Assembly (NCBI GenBank): GCA_949547975.1
Contig: CATITW010000434.1
Span: forward strand, 1 to 8,279
Direction of reading: 5' to 3'
Length of the DNA: 8,279 nucleotides
Source of the DNA: Cryomorphaceae bacterium
GTDB lineage: Bacteria > Bacteroidota > Bacteroidia > Flavobacteriales > Schleiferiaceae
Part shown: one piece after another, positions 1-6,333 of the stretch
Layout: each line of letters starts with the position of its first letter
How positions within the stretch are numbered: the first letter of the stretch is position 1
Notes under the pieces: generated by a model
What the model saw: only the letters and a program-made list of their open reading frames with translations
The model's database searches: none
Told to the model about the DNA's origin: nothing
Program-made: the position numbers and the translations under genes

Positions 1-18
1 AAGTTAAACCAGAAGGTT

Positions 19-906
19 ATGGGAGCTGAAGAGAAAAAAGGGAAATTTGGAATTGTAGTAGCGGTCTTGGCGATCGGAGTCATTGCATTAGGCGTATTGC
101 TCTATTTACGCAGTGAAGCGAACCATGAATTGGAAATGGAAAAGCAGTCTTTGACGATCGAATTGTCGGGGATGAAAGAGGATCTCTTGTTGCAAGTCGG
201 TGAGAACGATAGCCTCAATGCCTACATTCAATATGAAACGACACGTTTGAGCAGTGTGATTGATAGCATCAACGCCGTCAATGTTCAAAACAAAAAGTCA
301 TTAACAAATTACCGCTACCGCCTTAGCTCGATGAAGAAGCAGAATGCGGAATTGGTCGCGCGTTTGGACAGTTCTAACGAGGCATACACGATGTTGAAGC
401 TACGTGAACAAGCCGTTGCAGACAGCTTGAATGCTGCGATGGATGCGAATGCCAACCTCTCAGGGCAAAACAATGCGCTGAGTGCTACGGTAGAAAAAGG
501 GGAGCGTTTGGTGATCGCAACGGCCACGACTCAAGCGGTTCGCGTAACGGCTTCAGGAAAAGAACGCAAAACGCGCCGTGCAAAGCGTACGAACCGCATC
601 AACGCTTGTTTGACGCTTGCGAAGAATAGAATTGCTCCTGCAGGTACCCGTACATTGTATGTGAAAATCATCGACCCGAACGGTAAGCCAGTAGACGCTC
701 CTGAAGCGAATATGGCCGTTGTCGGTGGAGAGCGCAGTGGATATAATGGCGAGGCTCAGGTAGATTTCCAAGGGGAGGCAGTTGAGGTGTGCGTTGCTGC
801 AAATAGAGCAGTGGATGCGCCGGTTGAATTGGCCGCTGGTATTTACACGATCGCAGTGTATACGGATGCGTATCTTGTCGGTACTGCCGCATTAGAATTA
901 AAATAA
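19..906 (+). CDS. Inner-membrane-anchored coiled-coil protein of unknown function
   Basis: Complete 295-aa protein. A short charged N-terminus is followed by one hydrophobic segment (about residues 10-30, glycine and valine rich, no lipobox cysteine), so it is probably a signal anchor with the rest in the periplasm. Residues about 33-165 are rich in heptad-like L/N/S/E/K patterns and should form a coiled coil. A basic patch follows (181-193, eight of thirteen residues K or R), then a compact beta-rich C-terminal domain (about 195-295) containing RTLYVKIIDPNGKPV. I recall similar flavobacterial proteins, often mislabelled as chromosome partitioning protein ParA; no ParA Walker motif is present here. 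It lies 3 bases upstream of the OmpA-domain lipoprotein and is presumably co-transcribed with it. Its role is unknown; a structural or scaffolding role in the envelope is an inference. The ATG at 19 gives the natural N-terminus, and the promoter lies outside the window. Confidence 0.8.
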   Translation: MGAEEKKGKFGIVVAVLAIGVIALGVLLYLRSEANHELEMEKQSLTIELSGMKEDLLLQVGENDSLNAYIQYETTRLSSVIDSINAVNVQNKKSLTNYRYRLSSMKKQNAELVARLDSSNEAYTMLKLREQAVADSLNAAMDANANLSGQNNALSATVEKGERLVIATATTQAVRVTASGKERKTRRAKRTNRINACLTLAKNRIAPAGTRTLYVKIIDPNGKPVDAPEANMAVVGGERSGYNGEAQVDFQGEAVEVCVAANRAVDAPVELAAGIYTIAVYTDAYLVGTAALELK

Positions 907-909
907 ACC

Positions 910-1869
910 ATGAAAAAGCTACTCATTATTGCCCTAGCGGGTTTTCTAGGAACTTCTTGTGTGAGCACAAAAGTGCACAAGACGTTGCAGGAGAAATACG
1001 ATCTGCTCGCGAATGAAAGCGACCAGCTCCGTCAGAAGAACGAAGCACGGATTGCTGAAAATTCAGAGTTGCAGCGCACCCTCTCTGAGGCGCGTCAAGA
1101 AGTATCTGTCTTGACACAGGACACCACTGTGAAGTTTGATCAGATGCGCGCGTTGCAAACGAAATACGACCGCTTGTCGAAGCAGTACGACTATTTGCTG
1201 GACAACAACAACTCGCTGATCGCGGCGAGCGCTAGAGAAAATAAGACCTTGATGGATCAGCTCTCGACCATGCAGAGCAGGTTGCAAGCGAAAGAAGACA
1301 GCTTGAACACGGAGCGTAGAATGCTCGAACGAGGGCAGCGCCGTGTGGATGAGCTCGAAGGCATCATTCGCCGTAAAGACAGCACCGTAGCGTTTGTACG
1401 CCAGAAAGTAGCCGATGCATTGCTTGGTTTTAACGGCAAAGGACTGACGGTGAACATGCGCGATGGAAAGGTGTATGTGAGCTTAGAGAACAGTTTGCTT
1501 TTTGCGCCGGGTTCGTGGAATGTGGCAGCAAACGGGCAGGTGGCCTTGGAGAACTTGGCGAAGGTATTGGCGGATAATGAGGACATCAGTGTGCTTGTTG
1601 AAGGACATACGGATAATGATCCCTACCGTGGTCAAGGTCAGGTTAAAGACAACTGGGATCTGAGTGTATTGCGCGCGACGAACGTGGTCAAGATTTTAAC
1701 TGGGAGTTCGGGATTGTCGCCAGAGCGTATTACTGCTGCAGGTCGCGGAGAGTTTGTGCCGTTGGTTGCGAACGACTCACCGGAGAATAAGGCCGTGAAC
1801 CGTCGTACGGAGATCATTTTGACACCGGACTTGACAGAATTGGCCAACCTACTGGAAGGCGAAAAATAA
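910..1869 (+). CDS. OmpA-family lipoprotein with periplasmic coiled coil
   Basis: Complete 319-aa protein. The N-terminus is a lipoprotein signal peptide (MKKLLIIALAGFLGTSC, lipidated Cys17). Residues about 20-160 are a long coiled coil (repeated L, E, Q, K and R heptads), and about 170-315 form an OmpA C-terminal peptidoglycan-binding domain. The recognisable OmpA motifs are EGHTD (231-235), NWDLSVLRA (248-256, containing the Asp that binds diaminopimelate) and NRRTEI (297-302). In this family the domain grips peptidoglycan non-covalently, so a lipid-anchored outer-membrane protein of this kind ties the membrane to the wall. It is not Pal itself: Pal lacks such a long coiled-coil spacer. It follows the coiled-coil membrane protein by 3 bases and converges on radA, with stop codons 7 bases apart. 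The membrane leaflet it sits in cannot be read from sequence. Confidence 0.9.
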   Translation: MKKLLIIALAGFLGTSCVSTKVHKTLQEKYDLLANESDQLRQKNEARIAENSELQRTLSEARQEVSVLTQDTTVKFDQMRALQTKYDRLSKQYDYLLDNNNSLIAASARENKTLMDQLSTMQSRLQAKEDSLNTERRMLERGQRRVDELEGIIRRKDSTVAFVRQKVADALLGFNGKGLTVNMRDGKVYVSLENSLLFAPGSWNVAANGQVALENLAKVLADNEDISVLVEGHTDNDPYRGQGQVKDNWDLSVLRATNVVKILTGSSGLSPERITAAGRGEFVPLVANDSPENKAVNRRTEIILTPDLTELANLLEGEK

Positions 1870-1876
1870 AGAAGCG

Positions 1877-3229
1877 TTAGAATTGAGCTTGAACGAGCTC
1901 TTCAATTCTTTTAAGGCCCACTATGGCGATGTCGTAGTGGGCTTTTTCTATGGCATGATGACCACTTACATAGATGCGTTTAAATCCGAGCTTCTCTGCT
2001 TCACGAATGCGCTGCTCGACCTTGGTCACAGGACGAATTTCCCCTGTAAGTCCTACTTCAGCTGCGAAGCATACTTTGCCATGGATCGGTTCGTCTGCAT
2101 TTGAGCTTAAGATGGCCGCAATCACCGCTAAATCTAAAGCCGGATCGTCTACGCGTAAGCCACCTGTGATGTTCAAGAAGACGTCTTTCTGTCCCAGTCT
2201 GAAGCCACAACGCTTTTCTAAAACGGCTAAAAGCATATTCAGGCGGCGTGTGTCAAAACCAGTCGTCGAACGCTGAGGTGTTCCATACACTGCCGTAGAA
2301 CACAATGCCTGCAGTTCAAGGAGCATCGGACGGACGCCTTCGAGCATCACTGCCACTGCGTTACCGCTTAACCCTTCGTGCTGTTTGGTAAGAAGTAAAT
2401 CGCTCGGGTTTGCGACACCCTTCAAGCCTTGCTGCTCCATGGTATAGATACCGATCTCGTGGGTGGAACCGAACCTGTTTTTATGTGCTCTTAGTATGCG
2501 GTACAAAAGATTAGGATCGCCTTCGAACTGCAGAACGACATCCACCATGTGCTCGAGGATTTTAGGTCCTGCAATGCTGCCTTCTTTGTTGATATGTCCA
2601 ATCAAAAGGACGGGTACCCCAGTTTCCTTGGCGTAACGGATGAAGCTTGCCGCGCTCTCACGAATCTGAGCAACAGAGCCGGGGGTACTTTCCACGTGCG
2701 GTACGTGGAGGGTTTGAATAGAATCTACAATGACCAGATTCGGCTTCATCTGCTTGAGGTGGTTGAAGACCACTTCGGTTTTGGTCTCACTCAGCAAGAA
2801 AAGTTCGCTTTGTGCTGGACCGATACGTTCGCCGCGTAGTTTGATCTGCGACGGACTTTCCTCTCCAGAAATGTAGGCTACCGTTCCGCTGAATTCTAGG
2901 GCCATCTGCAAGAGGAGGGTGCTCTTTCCGATCCCTGGTTCTCCGCCTAAAAGCACCACAGATCCAGGAACGATTCCGCCACCTAGAACGCGAGAAAACT
3001 CTTCGTCTCGGATGGGGTAGCGTTGTATGGTTTGCTGCACGACTTCTTGGATGCGAACGGGCTTAGATGCTCCAGCTTCGCCGCTCCAGGCACGCGGATC
3101 AGGTTTGGTTTTCGTTTGTACTTCTTCTGCTAGCGTATTCCACTCCTTACATCCTTGACACTGGCCCATCCACTTCGAATGTTCCGTCCCACATGAGGTA
3201 CAGGTGAAGATGTTTTTACTTTTCGCCAT
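1877..3229 (-). CDS. radA: DNA repair/recombination ATPase RadA (Sms)
   Basis: Complete 450-aa protein, close to the usual RadA length of about 460. Domains in order: an N-terminal C4 zinc finger (Cys10, Cys13, Cys24, Cys27); a RecA-like ATPase with Walker A GEPGIGKST (96-104) and Walker B NLVIVDS ending at Asp169; the RadA-specific KNRFG motif (250-254); and a C-terminal Lon-protease-like domain (about 270-450, including DDPALDLAVIAAILSS) that serves as a DNA-binding scaffold rather than a protease. RadA is a hexameric helicase-like motor that promotes branch migration of recombination intermediates together with RecA. It is the last gene of the panC-panD-membrane protein operon, starting 5 bases after the preceding stop. 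Its 3' end is shared with the terminator of the convergent envelope operon. All key residues are present, and the ATG at 3229 lies just before the zinc finger as expected. Confidence 0.97.
   Translation of the reverse strand: MAKSKNIFTCTSCGTEHSKWMGQCQGCKEWNTLAEEVQTKTKPDPRAWSGEAGASKPVRIQEVVQQTIQRYPIRDEEFSRVLGGGIVPGSVVLLGGEPGIGKSTLLLQMALEFSGTVAYISGEESPSQIKLRGERIGPAQSELFLLSETKTEVVFNHLKQMKPNLVIVDSIQTLHVPHVESTPGSVAQIRESAASFIRYAKETGVPVLLIGHINKEGSIAGPKILEHMVDVVLQFEGDPNLLYRILRAHKNRFGSTHEIGIYTMEQQGLKGVANPSDLLLTKQHEGLSGNAVAVMLEGVRPMLLELQALCSTAVYGTPQRSTTGFDTRRLNMLLAVLEKRCGFRLGQKDVFLNITGGLRVDDPALDLAVIAAILSSNADEPIHGKVCFAAEVGLTGEIRPVTKVEQRIREAEKLGFKRIYVSGHHAIEKAHYDIAIVGLKRIEELVQAQF
1880..1912 (+). terminator. 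Imperfect hairpin plus short T-run after the OmpA gene
   Basis: Ten bases after the OmpA-gene stop, GAATTGAGCT pairs with AGCTC-TTC-AATTC around the loop TGAACG (two 5-bp blocks separated by a 3-base bulge), followed by TTTT at 1909-1912. The element lies inside the last codons of radA on the other strand. It is weaker than the hairpin just downstream. On the minus strand the sequence after the hairpin (towards 1861) is also T-rich, so it might help end radA transcription too; that is an inference. Confidence 0.4.
1913..1947 (+). terminator. Strong intrinsic terminator for the OmpA operon, inside radA
   Basis: A perfect 8-bp stem (GCCCACTA at 1916-1923 with TAGTGGGC at 1935-1942) is followed directly by TTTTT at 1943-1947. 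Four more pairs, two of them G-T, can close the loop down to GAT, and AA at 1913-1914 can pair with part of the T-run. This is a classic rho-independent terminator reading rightward, so it should end the transcript of the two envelope genes. It overlaps the radA 3' coding end, in the codons for AHYDIAIVG. On the minus strand the stem is not followed by a T-run, so it is directional. Confidence 0.75.
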
Positions 3230-3234
3230 GGCCG

Positions 3235-4209
3235 TTATTTGTTTCGAGCAACGTATAAATAGATCATTCCGATGGCACCTGTAACGATGAACATTAAGCT
3301 CTGTCCGCTATGAATGATCGTTGCGAATGCCGTGCCCAATTCCGGCGTGTAGCCCAACACCGTCAGCGCTTTGGATACTAAATAGTGATACGCGCCAATT
3401 CCTCCCGGAACCGGAATCACAAACCCGAGCGCTGCGGCTACACTAATGTAAAATGCCGCACCCACGCCTAAATCACTAAGTCCATCTACGATCTGGAATC
3501 CAACCACGATAGTGCCGACGTAACACGTCCAGATGCCTAAGCTGTACAGCCAAAACAGCCATTTGTGTTTCACCTTGCGTACACTCTTGAGACCTTCAAC
3601 CAAGCCTTCGACCAGTGCTAATATTTTCTGAACGAACGCCCACTGTTTCCAGATTTTTCGTGTGGCATAGACCAGCGCTATTCCCGCCAATGCCAAAGCG
3701 CCATAGGTCAAGAAAAAGGCGGTGTCAAAGTTGGGCAAAGCGGCCCCACTTTGGGTTAAAAATGCAGCTAGGTCATCTGCCTGAAGGACAATAGTTACGG
3801 CCACCACCACGCCGAACATCAGCGTATCGATGAGTCGTTCTAAGACTACGGTTCCGAACAATTTATCGAAAGGAACATCGTCGGTTTTATTCAATGCCGT
3901 ACACCGCGCCACTTCACCGACGCGCGGGGTGACCAGATTAACGAGGTAAGAAAATGAAACTGCGGCAATCGCGCGAGGAAGCGCAACTTCATAGCCGAGT
4001 GATTTTAACAATTGGATCCAGCGGGCGCTTCGAAGAATGATGGCAAAAAAGCCAATCCCCAATGCCAAAGCCAAACCTCCTCCATCTACACTTTGAATGT
4101 TGCTCCAAAGTTCAGTAGGGTTGACGTTTTTGAAGGTGAAATAGAGCAAGAGTGTTCCGATACCCAAAAAGAGCACATACTGCAGCGCTTTTTTGGTTCC
4201 CGTTTTCAC
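3235..4209 (-). CDS. Polytopic membrane protein, lysylphosphatidylglycerol synthase TM family (UPF0104)
   Basis: Complete 324-aa protein with about seven to eight hydrophobic segments (for example about 9-26, 44-60, 129-143, 164-182, 217-241, 250-266 and 294-320). It carries the motifs of the family that covers the flippase-like membrane half of MprF and archaeal AglD: RSARW (60-64), NLVTPRVGEVAR (91-102), VLERLIDT (122-129) and VPGGIGAYH (267-275). It has no soluble lysyl-transferase domain, so it should not itself make lysyl-phosphatidylglycerol; stand-alone members are thought to move lipids or lipid-linked substrates, but the substrate here is unknown. The start codon is GTG, overlapping the panD TAG stop by one base (TAGTG), which suggests translational coupling. 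An alternative start cannot be excluded, but the GTG places a lysine-rich N-terminus before the first membrane segment, as expected. Confidence 0.9.
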   Translation of the reverse strand: MKTGTKKALQYVLFLGIGTLLLYFTFKNVNPTELWSNIQSVDGGGLALALGIGFFAIILRSARWIQLLKSLGYEVALPRAIAAVSFSYLVNLVTPRVGEVARCTALNKTDDVPFDKLFGTVVLERLIDTLMFGVVVAVTIVLQADDLAAFLTQSGAALPNFDTAFFLTYGALALAGIALVYATRKIWKQWAFVQKILALVEGLVEGLKSVRKVKHKWLFWLYSLGIWTCYVGTIVVGFQIVDGLSDLGVGAAFYISVAAALGFVIPVPGGIGAYHYLVSKALTVLGYTPELGTAFATIIHSGQSLMFIVTGAIGMIYLYVARNK

Positions 4210-4559
4210 TATTTCAGCAAGTTTGTTTCTTCGTTCGGGAAGACGATTTTTGGCTGAAGCTGAGCCGCTTCTTCCGGCGTCACTTGCGCGTAGGCAATAA
4301 TGATGATGACATCCCCTCGTTGCACACGGCGGGCAGCAGGTCCGTTAAGGATCACTTCTCCTTTGCCGGGTGTTCCGGAAATGGTGTAGGTGTCAAAACG
4401 CTCACCATTGTTGATGTTTACAATATATACGCGCTCTCCCGGAACAATACCGGAGGCGGCCATAAGCTCATCGTCTAGGGTGATAGAACCCACATAATCC
4501 AAGTCAGCTCCAGTGACTTTGACGCGATGAATTTTACTTTTTACAACCTCTATTTGCAT
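4209..4559 (-). CDS. panD: Aspartate 1-decarboxylase proenzyme
   Basis: 116-aa proenzyme that decarboxylates L-aspartate to beta-alanine, the amine half of pantothenate. The protein self-cleaves at Gly24-Ser25 (in YVGSIT), and Ser25 becomes the catalytic pyruvoyl group. The residues known from the E. coli enzyme occur at the same positions: Lys9, Arg54 and Tyr58, with an NGPAAR segment (71-76) matching the conserved NGAAA region. The frame is open further upstream, to 4616, but the ATG at 4559 is chosen because it puts the cleavage site at exactly residue 24 and avoids overlap with panC. It starts 14 bases after the panC stop and its own stop overlaps the next start by one base. The enzyme is cytoplasmic. 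Nothing is missing. Confidence 0.96.
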   Translation of the reverse strand: MQIEVVKSKIHRVKVTGADLDYVGSITLDDELMAASGIVPGERVYIVNINNGERFDTYTISGTPGKGEVILNGPAARRVQRGDVIIIIAYAQVTPEEAAQLQPKIVFPNEETNLLK

Positions 4560-4573
4560 GTCGCAAAAGTAGC

Positions 4574-5419
4574 TTAAAAAAGAGGATAGTTGTCTATTAA
4601 TCGGACTTTTCCGCATTGAACCGCCACAAATATTCGGGCCTGTTGTGAGCGGTCGACAAGATCAAGCGGCGTTAGCGTATGTGCATCGGCCACCACCAAA
4701 TATTCCGTGTGCAAACTAGGCACTCTATCGAGCTGTTCACGCAGGGATTTCAGCGCCGATTCCAGCGGTTGCTGTGCCCAATTCCCCTTTGCAATCCACT
4801 CCCCGATAAGCACATTGATCCGGCCGGCATCCTTACGCTGTGCGGCATCGAGCCGTAAATTTCGGCTGCTTTTGGCCAAGCCGTCTTCCTCGCGCACGGT
4901 GGCAACAGGTTTGATCTGAACGGGCCATGATTCCTGTGCCACGACAAAGCGTATGATGGCCAGCTGCTGGTAGTCTTTCTCTCCAAAAAAGGCAACATCA
5001 GGTGTGATCATCTCAAAGAACCGAGTCACTACAGTGGCCATACCCTCGAAATGTCCGGGGCGTCCAGCGCCTTCCATGAATTGGCCCAAAGTGCCAAAAT
5101 CAAACGATCGAGAAACCGGTCCGTTGGGGTAGATATCCGTCTCAGTCGGCAGGTAGACCACATCCACTTTGAGACCGCGCAAAGCGTCCAAATCTGCGGT
5201 TAAAGTAGAAGGATAATTCTCCAAATCCTCCGCATTATTAAACTGCGTAGGGTTCACATAAATACTGACCAAAGTACGGTCACATTCTGCCTGTGAAGTT
5301 TCCACTAATGCGAAGTGACCGGAGTGCAGCGCTCCCATAGTAGGCACAAAACCAAGGCGCTGCTGTTTGTTCTCCTGCTTCCACAGGTCCAATTCTGAAA
5401 TGGATCTTAAAACCTTCAT
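4574..5419 (-). CDS. panC: Pantoate-beta-alanine ligase (pantothenate synthetase)
   Basis: 281-aa cytoplasmic enzyme that joins pantoate and beta-alanine with ATP, via pantoyl adenylate, to make pantothenate (vitamin B5, precursor of coenzyme A). Motifs of the family are VPTMGALHSGH (25-35, with the HxGH nucleotide-binding signature), SIYVNPTQF (52-60), EGAGRPGHFEGMATVV (116-131), GEKDYQQ (146-152) and AKSSRN (182-187, the KMSKS-like loop; many homologues have Met where Lys183 lies). Length matches the usual 280 or so. The start is the first ATG at 5419; an in-frame TTG four codons upstream is possible but lies at or near the predicted transcription start. It is the first gene of a four-gene operon. 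The next gene, panD, supplies its beta-alanine substrate. No panB for pantoate synthesis is in the window. Confidence 0.97.
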   Translation of the reverse strand: MKVLRSISELDLWKQENKQQRLGFVPTMGALHSGHFALVETSQAECDRTLVSIYVNPTQFNNAEDLENYPSTLTADLDALRGLKVDVVYLPTETDIYPNGPVSRSFDFGTLGQFMEGAGRPGHFEGMATVVTRFFEMITPDVAFFGEKDYQQLAIIRFVVAQESWPVQIKPVATVREEDGLAKSSRNLRLDAAQRKDAGRINVLIGEWIAKGNWAQQPLESALKSLREQLDRVPSLHTEYLVVADAHTLTPLDLVDRSQQARIFVAVQCGKVRLIDNYPLF

Positions 5420-5438
5420 AAAATTTCTCAAAGGGCTT

Positions 5439-5465
5439 CAAAACTAGGCTATTCTTTGATAGCAA
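5439..5465 (-). promoter_or_regulatory. Candidate promoter of the panC operon
   Basis: Read on the minus strand, TAGTTTTG (complement of 5439-5446) matches the Bacteroidota -7 consensus TAnnTTTG exactly. The -33 element is weak: only TTG (complement of 5463-5465), with a 16-base spacer that is shorter than usual. Transcription would start near 5433, giving a very short leader of about 13 bases before the panC ATG. It lies beside, and does not overlap, the oppositely facing promoter elements at 5455-5486, apart from the weak -33 box. Confidence 0.5.
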
Positions 5466-5486
5466 GGGTATAAAATCGTATCTTTG
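5455..5486 (+). promoter_or_regulatory. Bacteroidota sigma-ABfr-type promoter of the glycogen-synthase-like gene
   Basis: TTTG at 5455-5458 and TATCTTTG at 5479-5486 match the Bacteroidota housekeeping promoter (-33 TTTG, -7 TAnnTTTG) exactly, with a 20-base spacer in the normal range. The expected start is around 5491-5493, giving an A/T/C-rich leader of about 23 bases with no Shine-Dalgarno, typical of the phylum. It probably drives the glycogen-synthase-like gene and the overlapping DUF4270 gene, and may read on into glmS. Confidence 0.75.
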
Positions 5487-5514
5487 CAACTTATTAAACA
5501 CACACTATTCCTCT

Positions 5515-6333
5515 ATGGAAAGCAAGAGAGTTTTATTCATCTCACAGGAAATCCATCCGTACTTACCTGAAAACACCATTTCTAGTTCAACGTTAGCCTT
5601 GGCTAAAAAAACGAACGACAGTGGCCATCAGGTACGTGTTTTTATGCCGCGTTTCGGCGTTATTAACGAGCGTAGACACCAGCTTCATGAGGTGATCCGT
5701 CTTAGCGGAATGAACGTTGTGATTAATGATATGGACATGCCGCTTATCATCAAGGTTGCTTCCGTTCCAGGTGCACGCATGCAGGTATATTTCATCGATA
5801 ATGAGGAATACTTCAAGCGTAAATTTACCTATACGGATGCGGATGGTGCTTTGTTCGAGGATAACGACGAGCGTACATTATTCTTCTCAAAAGGTGCGAT
5901 CGATACCGTAGAAAAATTGGGTTGGAAACCTGACGTGATTCACGTTCACGGTTGGATGTCTGCTTTGGTACCGATGTATTTGAAGTTGTTCCAGAATGAA
6001 AATCCTATTTTCAAGGATGCGAAAATTGTATTCTCAGCGTACGATAACGGTTTTGAAGGACCATTGGGTCCAAAATTGAAGGCCGGTCTAGAGTTTGATG
6101 AAGTAGACGAAGCGCATACTGCAGGGTTGGAAGCGCCGACTTGTGAGGACCTTCAAAAATTGGCAGCAAAATATTCAGATATCGTCATTTTAGGTGAGGA
6201 GAATACCGAGCACGTTGCACAGTATTGCGAGGAGAACAATATTCCTGTGGTGGATGGCAAGAACTTTGCAGAAACGCCTGAAGAAGCCATCAAGATTTAT
6301 GAATCACTTCTTGCAACTACCGACGTTGAATAA
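5515..6333 (+). CDS. Glycogen-synthase-like protein, GT5 N-terminal domain only
   Basis: 272-aa protein matching the N-terminal (starch synthase catalytic) domain of GT5 glycogen synthases: the first Rossmann strand RVLFISQEIHPYLP (5-18), then VRVFMPRFG (40-48), and PDVIHVHGW (to 147) followed by SALVPMYLK. True glycogen synthases are about 480 aa; the C-terminal GT-B half that holds most of the ADP-glucose site is absent, and the next gene is an unrelated lipoprotein, so there is no frameshifted remainder. The KTGGL motif expected near residue 18 is replaced by PENTIS, HDWH by HGWM, and the VHN segment by AYDN. From memory, flavobacterial genomes carry close relatives of the same short length in this location, annotated as glycogen synthase. 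Activity on ADP-glucose is doubtful; a sugar-binding, regulatory or scaffold role is only a guess. I therefore do not assign glgA. The start is the only plausible ATG, 29 bases after the -7 box. Confidence 0.85.
   Translation: MESKRVLFISQEIHPYLPENTISSSTLALAKKTNDSGHQVRVFMPRFGVINERRHQLHEVIRLSGMNVVINDMDMPLIIKVASVPGARMQVYFIDNEEYFKRKFTYTDADGALFEDNDERTLFFSKGAIDTVEKLGWKPDVIHVHGWMSALVPMYLKLFQNENPIFKDAKIVFSAYDNGFEGPLGPKLKAGLEFDEVDEAHTAGLEAPTCEDLQKLAAKYSDIVILGEENTEHVAQYCEENNIPVVDGKNFAETPEEAIKIYESLLATTDVE

Noticed and set aside
19..906. ParA chromosome-partitioning ATPase
   Set aside because: No Walker A or deviant Walker motif; the protein is a membrane-anchored coiled coil.
1257..1586. 109-aa antisense reading frame over the OmpA gene
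   Set aside because: Serine-rich composition without recognisable motifs, opposite a well-supported coding gene; a shadow frame.
2549..2839. 96-aa + strand reading frame inside radA
   Set aside because: It is the reverse complement of the conserved RadA ATPase core; there is no independent evidence of coding.
4152..4478. 108-aa + strand reading frame across the panD/membrane protein junction
   Set aside because: Lies opposite two clearly recognised genes, has no motif or promoter, and reads as a shadow frame.
4560..4616. Longer panD start upstream of 4559
   Set aside because: Starting at 4559 puts the Gly24-Ser25 cleavage site and Lys9, Arg54 and Tyr58 at their exact family positions; the longer form would overlap panC.
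6194..6298. N-terminal extension of the DUF4270 gene to an ATG at 6194
   Set aside because: It would place about 35 residues rich in Arg, Trp and Ser ahead of the signal peptide and is just another frame of the GT5-like gene.
5515..6333. Truncated or frameshifted full-length glgA (pseudogene)
   Set aside because: No GT-B C-terminal sequence is found in any frame downstream; the next gene starts at once and encodes a lipoprotein, and the gene has a consensus promoter and an intact frame.
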